Positions 15,734 to 22,945 of a DNA stretch of 27,398 nucleotides are shown in pieces. The stretch is from JAABRU01 sp050180235 (GTDB taxonomy: Bacteria > Desulfobacterota > Desulfobacteria > Desulfobacterales > Desulfococcaceae): contig JBFXEJ010000092.1 in the NCBI GenBank assembly GCA_050180235.1, positions 1 to 27,398 on the forward strand. The letters are read 5' to 3'. Both the position numbers and the translations under genes were made by a program. The notes below the pieces were generated by a model. It saw only the letters and a list, made by a program, of their open reading frames with translations, did no database searches and had not been told where the DNA came from. How positions within the stretch are numbered: position 1 is the stretch's first letter; the number at the start of each line of letters is the position of its first letter.

Positions 15734-15945
15734 AATACAGAATTTTTATGTATCCATCAAAAAATAAAAGATTTTTTTATTAAAAGCAAAGCCTGAAAAA
15801 CTGATGGCAGATTATATCTGGACAGAATAGCCGACATTTTTTTGTTGTTTATGACAAAATTTGGTAACAGTTTTCCTTCTGCCCAAAACAGCAGACAGAA
15901 CCATGAGCATAATCTTTCTGACTGTGCGGAAAACAGGGGAAATAA

Positions 15946-16045
15946 TACCAATTCGCTATTGAATTTATACAATAAAGTGAGTTGTTTCCTTTGTGTTCTC
16001 TGTGGGAAACCGAATGATAAGTATACTTTCAATGGAGAATCGGTA
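15946..16045. mobile_element. MITE-like element, TACCAATTC family, copy A2
   Basis: A 100-bp element with ends TACCAATTCGCTATTGAA and TTTCAATGGAGAATCGGTA, flanked by TAA (15943-15945 and 16046-16048). It is homologous, in opposite orientation, to 4535-4660 but lacks the roughly 26-bp internal duplication found there. It lies between the PEP-CTERM leader and the end of cmk. Confidence 0.85.
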
Positions 16046-16112
16046 TAAGAGCTTTGTCAATAACGGTTTTTCATGTCTGGCATTGCAGGAAAATATGGCA
16101 CTGCTGGGGGGA

Positions 16113-16805
16113 TTATTTTCCCGGAGCGGATTTTGCTTTCCGGAAGCCGGAAATATGGTTCAGCATCTGTTCCACCACCTGAGATACAGAAAGGCGGGAA
16201 GTGTCAATGCAGATGGCATCTTCGGCAGGACACAGGGGCGCTATTTTCCGGGAACTGTCATTGTGATCCCGTTTTTCCATATCCTTTTCCACGTCTTCTG
16301 CTTTAATATCCGCATGGTTTCTGAGTTCTGTGTACCTGCGGGCAGCGCGCACCTTCAGATCAGCATGGAGAAAAAATTTCAGATCCGCATCCGGAAATAC
16401 CACTGTTCCCATGTCCCGGCCTTCAAACACTGCCCCTTTTTCCGCTCCCATATCCCGCTGCACCTGAAAAAGATGTTCCCGCACAGCAGTTTTGGCCGAA
16501 ACTGCGGATGCCATCATGCTGATTTCCGGTGTACGGATGCGTCCGCTTATATCCTCGCTGTTAAGCAGAAGGCGTAAACCCTTTTCATTTCTGATAAAAC
16601 AGAGGCGGATGCTTTGGCACAGTGATTTCAGAGCGTTTTCATCATCCGGATATATACCGGCAGTCTGAACTGCCAGGGCAATCCCCCTGTAGAGCGCACC
16701 TGTATCCACATAAGTATAGGAAAGCCGTTCCGCCAGCAGCCTGCTGACAGTGGTTTTTCCCGATCCGGCCGGGCCGTCAATGGTGATGAGGAGTTTCTGA
16801 TTCAT
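16113..16805 (-). CDS. cmk: Cytidylate kinase
   Basis: A 230-aa enzyme from the chosen start that phosphorylates CMP/dCMP with ATP in pyrimidine salvage. It has a P-loop (DGPAGSGKTT), DTGALYRG, GRDMGTVVFPDADLKFFL and the C-terminal signature RDHNDSSRKIAPL with IDTS. The frame extends upstream to an ATG at 16850, but the family normally begins just before the KLLITIDG strand, so MNQK at 16803-16805 is preferred; neither start has a strong ribosome-binding site. rpsA and aroA, frequent neighbours of cmk, are not present here. Confidence 0.95.
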   Translation of the reverse strand: MNQKLLITIDGPAGSGKTTVSRLLAERLSYTYVDTGALYRGIALAVQTAGIYPDDENALKSLCQSIRLCFIRNEKGLRLLLNSEDISGRIRTPEISMMASAVSAKTAVREHLFQVQRDMGAEKGAVFEGRDMGTVVFPDADLKFFLHADLKVRAARRYTELRNHADIKAEDVEKDMEKRDHNDSSRKIAPLCPAEDAICIDTSRLSVSQVVEQMLNHISGFRKAKSAPGK

Positions 16806-17241
16806 AGCAGCCAGGCTCACCAGAGGAGGGACAGTCTCCATTCGCTCCATGTGCTGGTTATGCCATTTGCCAATATTTTATATTTAAGAAAAGTTATATT
16901 TTTGAATGTTGTTTTGCATACCGGTTTCCGCCAGTATGCCAGTATGATGATACGGTATTTAAGTAAATTAATAAGGCACAAAATGTCAAGTGAAAAAAGG
17001 ATGAAATTCATGCGGTGACTCATTTCATTATTATTCACTGATGCTACGCCACTCTTTCAAAAATCAGGGAGTTATTGTTTTTGACCGTCATTCCGGCGTA
17101 AGCCGGACTCCAGTGTTTTCAGGCAGTTGCTGATACCGGCTTTCGCCGGTATGACGATGGTGCGTAACATCAGTTATGAAAATCAGACGGACATATCAGG
17201 AAATGGTTGACAGAAAATCGTTTGCAGGAGAAAATGGAAAA
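16806..17241. other. Intergenic stretch between cmk and kptA
   Basis: A divergent intergenic region of about 435 bp. On the minus strand a perfect TTGACA lies at 16989-16984 with a poor -10 (TACTTA, 18-bp spacing), a possible cmk promoter. The only clear structure is the dispersed repeat at 17087-17155. Bases 16919-16960 contain imperfect CCGGT/ACCGG-like inverted sequence that may be a decayed copy of it. Confidence 0.4.
17087..17155. repeat. Dispersed inverted repeat, GTCATTCCGGCG type
   Basis: It begins GTCATTCCGGCGTAAGCCGG and ends CCGGCTTTCGCCGGTATGAC, which are inverted repeats of each other, each with its own inner palindrome. A relative lies at 21652-21720. Repeats of this type are widespread in many proteobacterial genomes. 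Confidence 0.8.
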
Positions 17242-17793
17242 ATGAATATGAAAAAAATCAGCAGATTTTTAAGCCTGGTGCTGCGCCACAAACCGGAACA
17301 AATCGGTCTTTGTCTTGACAGACAGGGATGGGCGGATATGGATGAACTCATCTCCGGTGCGGAAAAAGCAGGTGTGCATCTGGACAGGGGCATCATTTTC
17401 AGTGTGGCTGCGGAAAGTGACAAGCAGCGTTTCGCCATCAGTGCGGACGGCAGATTTATCCGGGCCAGTCAGGGGCATTCTGTGTCTGTTGACCTGGGAC
17501 TCAAACCCGGAACTCCTCCGGAAATCCTCTGGCATGGCACAGCACAGCGATTTCTGGAATCCATCCGGCTGAAGGGACTGATCAGAGGAACGCGGCATCA
17601 TGTTCACCTGTCAGGGGATGAGGAAACCGCTTTCAGCGTGGGAAAACGGCATGGAAAGCCTGTGGTTCTGAAAATCAGAAGCGGGGAAATGCACAGAGCA
17701 GGACAGATTTTTTATCTTTCCGATAACGGGGTATGGCTTACGGAGCATATCCAGCCTGAGTTTATTGAATTTCCCGCAATTTGGGAATCCTGA
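17242..17793 (+). CDS. kptA: RNA 2'-phosphotransferase (Tpt1/KptA family)
   Basis: A 183-aa enzyme that transfers an internal RNA 2'-phosphate to NAD+. The catalytic set of the family is visible: LVLRHKPE (Arg-His), IRASQGHS (Arg) and SVGKRHGKPVVL (Arg), with WHGT and the C-terminal GVWLTEHI. The frame is open from an ATG at 17176, but 17242 is preferred: it follows an AGGAG site and gives the usual family length. Bacterial KptA has no settled physiological substrate; NAD-dependent RNA or DNA repair has been discussed. It is followed by an element-containing gap and then truA. Confidence 0.95.
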   Translation: MNMKKISRFLSLVLRHKPEQIGLCLDRQGWADMDELISGAEKAGVHLDRGIIFSVAAESDKQRFAISADGRFIRASQGHSVSVDLGLKPGTPPEILWHGTAQRFLESIRLKGLIRGTRHHVHLSGDEETAFSVGKRHGKPVVLKIRSGEMHRAGQIFYLSDNGVWLTEHIQPEFIEFPAIWES

Positions 17794-17851
17794 AAAATCA
17801 GTATTGCCATATCAAACCGCTTTTGCACATGGAAGAATTTCTGTTTTTTCA

Positions 17852-17870
17852 ACCACGAAACACACGAACC
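17852..17870. repeat. Dispersed ACCACGAAACACACGAA repeat
   Basis: A short sequence typical of intergenic dispersed repeats. A reverse-complement relative (TTCGTGTCTTTCGTGGTT) lies at 19701-19718, and CGCAAAGAACAGA-like sequence follows at about 17918. Confidence 0.6.
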
Positions 17871-17951
17871 ATACGAAAAAAATTTGAAAATAAATTACGC
17901 CGAGTGCGCTTTAACCGCAAAGAACAGAAAGAATCCACAATGGATACGGAA

Positions 17952-18113
17952 AAAATTTTGGTAGTGGTGCAAATCTGTTGATCCAAAAATTCCCCTCCCC
18001 TGGTGGGAGGGGTCAGGGGAGGGGGATAATCAGTGATGTTTTCACCCTCCCCCTGCCCCTCCCTCAGGGGAGGGGAGACCTTATCAACGGATTTGATCCA
18101 CTACCAAAATTTT
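17952..18113. mobile_element. MITE-like inverted-repeat element, AAAATTTTGGTAGTGG family
   Basis: A 162-bp element with outer 16-bp inverted repeats AAAATTTTGGTAGTGG / CCACTACCAAAATTTT, extended inward with mismatches to CAAATCTGTTGAT / ATCAACGGATTTG. The centre is a CCCTCCCC / GGGGAGGG hairpin. No clear target duplication is visible because the ends are A/T runs. Together with the short repeat before it, this accounts for most of the gene-free stretch 17794-18203. Confidence 0.75.
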
Positions 18114-18203
18114 GTGTCCTCTGTGAAAACATTGTGATCTTTGCGGATAAAAAAAGTTGGACATGGCGGTATTATTCATGAAACAGGTTCAAAGTAAAAG
18201 TGT

Positions 18204-18965
18204 ATGACAAAAAATTTCAGACTTCTTATCGAATATGACGGCAGGGCCTATCACGGATGGCAGCGGCAGAAAAATGCGCGTACCATTCAGGAAGAAATCG
18301 AAAAAGCACTGGAAAGCATGTGCGCACAGAAAATCACCCTTAACGGCTCCGGCAGAACAGACGCGGGTGTTCATGCTCTGGGACAGACAGCCAGTTTCCG
18401 CTGTGATACCCGGCTGACACCCGAAATTTTTCTCAGAGGACTCAACAGTATTCTTGATGCGGATATTGTGATCCGGGAATGTGCGGAAGTGCCGGAAGAT
18501 TTTCATGCGCGTTTTGATGTAAAGGACAAAACCTATCATTACCGCATCCTGAACCGTTTTCTGCCTTCTGCCATTGACCGCCACTTTTCCTGGTTCATCC
18601 GCACCCCTCTGGATATTCAGGCCATGCGAAGAGCTGCCGTGCATCTGACGGGCGAGCATGATTTCAGGGCATTTGAGGGAACAGGCAGCCCCAGGGTTCA
18701 CACTGTCAGGCATATATTTATGGCTGAACTTGAAAATCAGGAAAAGGGATATATTGTTTTCAAAATCCGGGCCAGCGGTTTTCTGCGTTTTATGGTTCGC
18801 AATATTGTGGGAACCCTTGTCAGTGTAGGAACCGGCAAAATTACACCTGATGATTTCCGGGAAATTCTTCTGTCCAAAGATCGGACAAAGGCCGGGGCCA
18901 CTGCTCCGCCGCAGGGACTGTTTCTGATGTGCGTAAATTATGAAAAATCAGAAATGCTCTCATGA
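18204..18965 (+). CDS. truA: tRNA pseudouridine synthase A
   Basis: A 253-aa enzyme that isomerises uridines 38-40 of the tRNA anticodon arm. It has YDGRAYHGWQRQ at the N-terminus, GSGRTDAGVHALGQ with the catalytic Asp53, FHARF, YHYRI, and the C-terminal RASGFLRFMVRNIVGTL. Length is normal. The ribosome-binding site is weak. The stop codon overlaps the start of a 37-codon ORF (ATGA, 18962-18965), which leads into the DUF2284 gene, so the three are probably co-transcribed. Confidence 0.97.
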   Translation: MTKNFRLLIEYDGRAYHGWQRQKNARTIQEEIEKALESMCAQKITLNGSGRTDAGVHALGQTASFRCDTRLTPEIFLRGLNSILDADIVIRECAEVPEDFHARFDVKDKTYHYRILNRFLPSAIDRHFSWFIRTPLDIQAMRRAAVHLTGEHDFRAFEGTGSPRVHTVRHIFMAELENQEKGYIVFKIRASGFLRFMVRNIVGTLVSVGTGKITPDDFREILLSKDRTKAGATAPPQGLFLMCVNYEKSEMLS

Positions 18966-19075
18966 ACGATTCTTCCAAACCGGGTAAAACAAGGCTGTAT
19001 CAGGAGGCAGATCAGCAGGGTGGAAAAAGCGTTTTTCGCATTTCAAAATTTCATACAGCCAGGGGAAAATACTGA
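18962..19075 (+). CDS. Possible 37-aa protein bridging truA and the DUF2284 gene
   Basis: The ORF begins with an ATG that overlaps the truA stop (ATGA) and ends with a TGA whose last base starts the ATG of the next gene (TGATG). It fills the gap exactly. The product is basic and hydrophilic, starting MNDSSKPGKTRLY and ending HTARGKY, with no recognised domain. It could be a real small protein or a translated spacer used only to couple translation of the flanking genes. Confidence 0.45.
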   Translation: MNDSSKPGKTRLYQEADQQGGKSVFRISKFHTARGKY

Positions 19076-19680
19076 TGAAGCAATCAAAAAATACTGATGA
19101 CAGGATATTTGCTGAAATGATACAATATGTTATGGGGCTGGACGCTGATGATGCAAAAATGATTTCCGCAGACAGTATCATCATCAAAGAGGAATATGTG
19201 ACATACTGTGACACCTGCGAAGGATTTGGCAAAACCGGTTTTTGCCCGCCCCATACAGTGAAACCGGAAATATTTATGCAAAAGCTCCGAAAATATTCCC
19301 ATGCGCTGGTTTTCAAAATCAATGTTCCCACCGAAGCACTGCTGACATACAAACGTTACAGATATTCCAGAAAAATTCATCAACTGGCCGCAGATACGGA
19401 ATTTTTTGCCCGTTCAGGAAGGTTTGCCGATGCAATGGGACTGGCAGCAGGTTCCTGCAAATCACTCTTCTGCGCAGAGCATGAAACCTGCAGTCTTCTG
19501 GATGATCCGGCCGGTGGATGCAGGCATCCGGATTCAGCCAGGCCATCCATGTCGGCTTTTGGAATTGATGTATTCCGGCTCGCTGAAAGCGCAGGATGGG
19601 AAATGAAAATAATCACCAGATCAACCCGCCCGGATGAAGTGCCAATGGGAATTCTGATTGGCATGGTTTTACTGGAATGA
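19075..19680 (+). CDS. DUF2284 predicted metal-binding protein
   Basis: A 201-aa cysteine-rich protein with YCDTCEGFGKTGFCPPH (Cys45, Cys48, Cys57) near the N-terminus and later AAGSCKSLFCAEHETC plus GCRHPDSARPSM, the layout of the DUF2284 family. These residues suggest an iron-sulfur cluster or other metal site; no activity is established. It is cytoplasmic with no signal peptide. An AGGGGA site lies upstream, and translation is probably coupled to the 37-codon ORF and truA. Confidence 0.85.
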   Translation: MKQSKNTDDRIFAEMIQYVMGLDADDAKMISADSIIIKEEYVTYCDTCEGFGKTGFCPPHTVKPEIFMQKLRKYSHALVFKINVPTEALLTYKRYRYSRKIHQLAADTEFFARSGRFADAMGLAAGSCKSLFCAEHETCSLLDDPAGGCRHPDSARPSMSAFGIDVFRLAESAGWEMKIITRSTRPDEVPMGILIGMVLLE

Positions 19681-19700
19681 GATTCTGTTTTTTCTTGCTG

Positions 19701-19718
19701 TTCGTGTCTTTCGTGGTT
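19701..19718. repeat. Dispersed TTCGTGTCTTTCGTGGTT repeat
   Basis: Reverse-complement relative of the ACCACGAAACACACGAA sequence at 17852; no other function is visible. Confidence 0.6.
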
Positions 19719-19751
19719 AAATCCCCGAACTTTGAAAACGCTTTGGTATAA

Positions 19752-19918
19752 TACCAATTCTCCGTTGAAATCATATTTTGCGAAAGGCTTCGCCATTGAT
19801 TCTGTATAATACAGAATGCAAATCCGGAGGAGTGCAGAAATTGAGCGGAGCGGTTTTCTGCACACCCGGAACAGCGGAAAAACTGACGGTACTGTATCAA
19901 ATCAATGGAGAATTGGTA
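19752..19918. mobile_element. MITE-like element, TACCAATTC family, copy A3
   Basis: A 167-bp element with ends TACCAATTCTCCGTTGAAAT and ATCAATGGAGAATTGGTA, flanked by TAA (19749-19751 and 19919-19921). The inside carries the CCGGAGGAGTGCAGAAATTG module and its TGCAG...CTGCA palindrome, shared with 650-747 and 11083-11397. This links those modules to the TACC terminal-repeat family. It ends 31 bp before the start of the next small gene and could carry its promoter. Confidence 0.87.
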
Positions 19919-19948
19919 TAATATTCTGTTTGCAAACGGAGGAAATTT

Positions 19949-20095
19949 GTGAAATACACCTGCACTCAGTACCGGGAGGAAATGCTCCTGCTTGCGCTTC
20001 GGACTCAGCTTGCACAGAAAAATCTGACAGGGGAGCAGAAAAAAGAGATACAGGAAAAGATTAAAAAACTTGAAAAAGAAATGGATATGGAATAA
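19949..20095 (+). CDS. Small conserved-looking protein (48 aa) upstream of the antiporter
   Basis: A GTG start behind a strong GGAGGA site gives 48 residues beginning MKYTCTQYREEM. The C-terminal half is a charged amphipathic helix (QKKEIQEKIKKLEKEMDME). The stop is 21 bp before the antiporter start, so they are probably co-transcribed. No domain is recognised and there is no membrane segment. A coiled-coil partner or regulator of the antiporter is a guess only. Confidence 0.7.
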   Translation: MKYTCTQYREEMLLLALRTQLAQKNLTGEQKKEIQEKIKKLEKEMDME

Positions 20096-20116
20096 ACCGT
20101 CAATTGAAAGGATCTG

Positions 20117-21358
20117 ATGATGAACCCCTTTAACGCCATTGCCATACTCATGACAGTCACCGCAGTATTTGCGTATGTGAATCACCGTTATATCCGGCTG
20201 CCCATGTCCATCGGACTGATGCTCATGTCGTTTTTTATTTCCCTGATACTTCTGATTATGGAAAAGTTCGGGATTCCGGTCAGTGTGCAGGCCGATCAGA
20301 TGGTGACAGGCATTGACTTCAGCAAAGTACTGCTGGAGGGAATGCTCGGACTGCTTCTTTTTGCAGGCGCGCTGCATGTCAATCTGGATGATCTGGCTGA
20401 ACACAAACTGGAAATCTGCATTTTTTCCACACTTGGAGTTCTTACATCCACTTTTCTGGTGGGTTCAGCGGTATATGGCCTCAGTTCTCTGATGGAATGG
20501 AACCTGCTGCCGGTGCACTGCTTTCTGTTCGGTGCACTGATTTCTCCCACAGATCCCATTGCTGTGCTGGGAATCATGAAAAAAGCGGGTGCTCCCAAAA
20601 GTCTGGAAACCAAAATCGCCGGAGAGTCCCTTTTCAATGACGGCATTGGTGTGGTGGTCTTTCTCATTCTGCTCCAAATAGCGGCAGGCGGAGAAGATGT
20701 GACTCCGGGAACCGTTATCTCTCTTTTTCTCAAGGAAGCAGTGGGCGGGATTGTTTTCGGTCTGATTGCAGGTTATATGGCGTACCGGATGCTCCGCAGC
20801 ATCAATAATTATCAGGTTGAAATAATGATTACCCTGGCTCTGGTCATGGGCGGATATGCCCTGGGACTGGCCTCCCATATTTCCGCTCCCCTTGCTATGG
20901 TGACTGCCGGTATCTTTATCGGAAACCACGGACGGCGGATGGCCATGTCGGAAATAACCCGGCAGCATCTGGACACCTTCTGGGAACTGGTGGATGAAAT
21001 CCTTAATGCGCTTCTGTTTGTGCTCATCGGTCTGGAAGTTCTTGTGATTACCCTGCGCTGGGATTACCTTACAGCCGGATTTATGGCTGTGCCTGTAGCA
21101 CTGACAGCCCGGTTCATCAGCATCGGACTTCCTGTCTCCATCCTGAAACGATGGCGGAACTATGCTCCGCGCACAATTTCCATTATGACATGGGCCGGAC
21201 TGCGCGGAGGCATATCTGTGGCTTTGGCCCTGTCCCTTCCGGCATTACTGCATCGGGAAATTATTCTCACCATGACTTATGTTGTGGTGATTTTTTCCAT
21301 TCTGGTTCAGGGAATGACCGTTAAGAGAGTGGTTCAGGGAAAAAATGAAACTGTTTAA
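20117..21358 (+). CDS. Sodium/proton antiporter, CPA1 (NhaP-like) family
   Basis: A 413-aa inner-membrane protein with about 12 transmembrane segments. It carries the CPA1 signatures SPTDPIAVLGIMKKAG (discontinuous helix, Thr-Asp-Pro) and GESLFNDGIGVVVF (ion-binding Asn-Asp), plus the conserved late segment TWAGLRGGISVALAL. It should exchange Na+ (or K+) for H+ for pH and salt homeostasis. It lacks the long cytoplasmic tail of some family members. Two ATGs are in tandem at the start; the first follows AAAGGA. The TAA stop is also the left target duplication of the element that begins at 21359. Confidence 0.95.
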   Translation: MMNPFNAIAILMTVTAVFAYVNHRYIRLPMSIGLMLMSFFISLILLIMEKFGIPVSVQADQMVTGIDFSKVLLEGMLGLLLFAGALHVNLDDLAEHKLEICIFSTLGVLTSTFLVGSAVYGLSSLMEWNLLPVHCFLFGALISPTDPIAVLGIMKKAGAPKSLETKIAGESLFNDGIGVVVFLILLQIAAGGEDVTPGTVISLFLKEAVGGIVFGLIAGYMAYRMLRSINNYQVEIMITLALVMGGYALGLASHISAPLAMVTAGIFIGNHGRRMAMSEITRQHLDTFWELVDEILNALLFVLIGLEVLVITLRWDYLTAGFMAVPVALTARFISIGLPVSILKRWRNYAPRTISIMTWAGLRGGISVALALSLPALLHREIILTMTYVVVIFSILVQGMTVKRVVQGKNETV

Positions 21359-21494
21359 GGTGATTTCCATGAAAAAATGTACCATCATTGCAGGGTGGGC
21401 ACGGCTTTTTGTGCCCGCCGTTTCAGCACGACGGCGGGCACAGAAAGCCGTGCCCGCCCTATGAAAAACGGTATAATCATTAATGGAAATCACC
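21359..21494. mobile_element. MITE-like element, GGTGATTTCC family, copy B2
   Basis: A 136-bp element with ends GGTGATTTCCATG and ATGGAAATCACC, flanked by TAA (21356-21358, the antiporter stop codon, and 21495-21497). It is nearly identical to 4740-4874, with the same GCGGGCAC...GTGCCCGC central hairpin, which can form a strong transcript-end structure for the antiporter mRNA. Confidence 0.88.
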
Positions 21495-21497
21495 TAA

Positions 21498-21598
21498 GGT
21501 GATTTATGAAAATAAATATCCCGGTTCAGTTCACAGGCACAGTGCAGAAGCCGGAAGCTTTTGCTGCTTTGCCGGGATATTTTTTTCCGGAAATCACC
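21498..21598. mobile_element. Second GGTGATTT-type element in tandem (B3)
   Basis: A 101-bp element with ends GGTGATTTATGA and CGGAAATCACC, flanked by TAA (21495-21497, shared with the previous element, and 21599-21601). The inside differs: it carries AAATATCCCGG near the left end and CCGGGATATTT near the right, an inner inverted repeat. No ORF. Confidence 0.75.
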
Positions 21599-21651
21599 TA
21601 ACTCAGCTTGCGCATATTTTACAGAAAATCAGCGGACTGATGTATCCGCCC

Positions 21652-21720
21652 GTCATTACGGAGAACGCCGGAATTCGGTAATGCAGGCCTGCTCCTGATA
21701 CCTGCTTTCGCCGGAATGAC
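21652..21720. repeat. Dispersed inverted repeat, GTCATTCCGGCG type
   Basis: It begins GTCATTACGGAGAACGCCGG and ends CTGCTTTCGCCGGAATGAC, a relative of 17087-17155. The rest of the gene-free stretch to 21988 shows only a TTTTTCAGATTTCGTATAAG fragment at 21828-21847 that looks like one end of the element at 4420-4524. Confidence 0.7.
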
Positions 21721-21988
21721 GGTGAAAGCAGGTAAATTCCTGATTTCCGGAAAGGCTGCACAGGGTGAGTTATTCGGAACCTGCCGGGCAGTGAGACAGC
21801 ATGAACGGATTTGGATTTACCGGAAATCTTTTTCAGATTTCGTATAAGTTCCTGATTTTTGAAGTGCCTGCATAAGCGCTGTCTCCGGACAGGCTTTCCC
21901 TGTTTTTTTGTCTTGTAATTTAGTAAATAAAACAGTATTATTTTCTTTGTGCAAAGTCGCAATTATTCTCCCTATCCTGAGACAACAC

Positions 21989-22933
21989 ATGAAAAGGCTT
22001 TGTTTTTTTTCCCATTTTGACAGGGATGATATGATAGATGCGTATGTGATCCGCTATCTGGAAGGTCTGAAAACTGTGGCGGATCATATCATTTTCATTT
22101 CAGGTTCCGTACTGTCCGGACAGGAGCAGAAAAAACTTTCTGACACTGCGGATAAAATTATTATCAGAGAAAATACAGGATATGATTTTGGCAGTTGGAA
22201 AGACGGACTGGACAACTTTGGTTTTGAAAATCTGGATAAATACGATGAAATCATCCTTGCCAATGATTCCTGTTACGGCCCTTTGTATCCTTTTTCCGAA
22301 ATGTTTGACAAAATGGCAGCGGAAAACTGCGATTTCTGGGGAGTGACAAAAAACAATGCCATATTTCCCCATATACAGAGCTTTTTTCTGGTTTTCAGAA
22401 AAACGGCCTTCAGTTCGGCTGTTTTCAGAATATTCTGGAAAAAAATTATCCCCCTGAAAGGAAAATACGAACTGGTGGATGCCTATGAGGCCGGACTGTC
22501 GGAAATCCTGGCAAAACACGGTTTTTTTTCACAATCCTATATAAAATTCAGCATGTTCAGAACTGCTGCATGTTCTTTGCGGCACAAATATTTCAGAATC
22601 CGCAGTATGCTGCTGAGTGAAAAAGGCAGGGAAGCTGTGGTAATCAGAGATTTTCAGGGCAACAAAAAAACTTTCACTTTCAGCCAAAGTCTCAGGCGGG
22701 TGCTTTATTTTGCCTTTCATTTTTCCTCGTTCAATCCCATGATAACAGAGACACTGTACTGTCTGAAAAACAGATGCCCACTGATCAAGGCAGAACTGTT
22801 CAAACACAATTTTCTGATGACTGATATGGGTCAAAATATCCGGCAGATTGAAAAAACATCGGATTATGACATGAATCTGATATCAGCCCATCTGGAGAGA
22901 ATTATGAATTTTCCACCCACTGTGAGACAATAA
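21989..22933 (+). CDS. RgpF-like (rhamnan synthesis F family) polysaccharide protein
   Basis: A 314-aa protein matching the rhamnan-synthesis-F type. It begins MKRLCFFSHFDRDD, with ENTGYDFGSWKDGL and YDEIILANDSCYGPLYPF near residues 70-105, then DFWGVT. In the known family members it acts in building rhamnose-containing cell-surface polysaccharides, probably as a glycosyltransferase. The open frame extends upstream to 21908, but the family start fits the ATG at 21989; the ribosome-binding site is weak. It is first gene of a three-gene surface-polysaccharide block, with the next start 12 bp downstream. Confidence 0.87.
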   Translation: MKRLCFFSHFDRDDMIDAYVIRYLEGLKTVADHIIFISGSVLSGQEQKKLSDTADKIIIRENTGYDFGSWKDGLDNFGFENLDKYDEIILANDSCYGPLYPFSEMFDKMAAENCDFWGVTKNNAIFPHIQSFFLVFRKTAFSSAVFRIFWKKIIPLKGKYELVDAYEAGLSEILAKHGFFSQSYIKFSMFRTAACSLRHKYFRIRSMLLSEKGREAVVIRDFQGNKKTFTFSQSLRRVLYFAFHFSSFNPMITETLYCLKNRCPLIKAELFKHNFLMTDMGQNIRQIEKTSDYDMNLISAHLERIMNFPPTVRQ

Positions 22934-22945
22934 CATAAGAGCATT

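Noticed and set aside
16806..16850. Longer N-terminus for cytidylate kinase
   Set aside because: The 15 extra residues lie before the conserved first strand and have no good ribosome-binding site.
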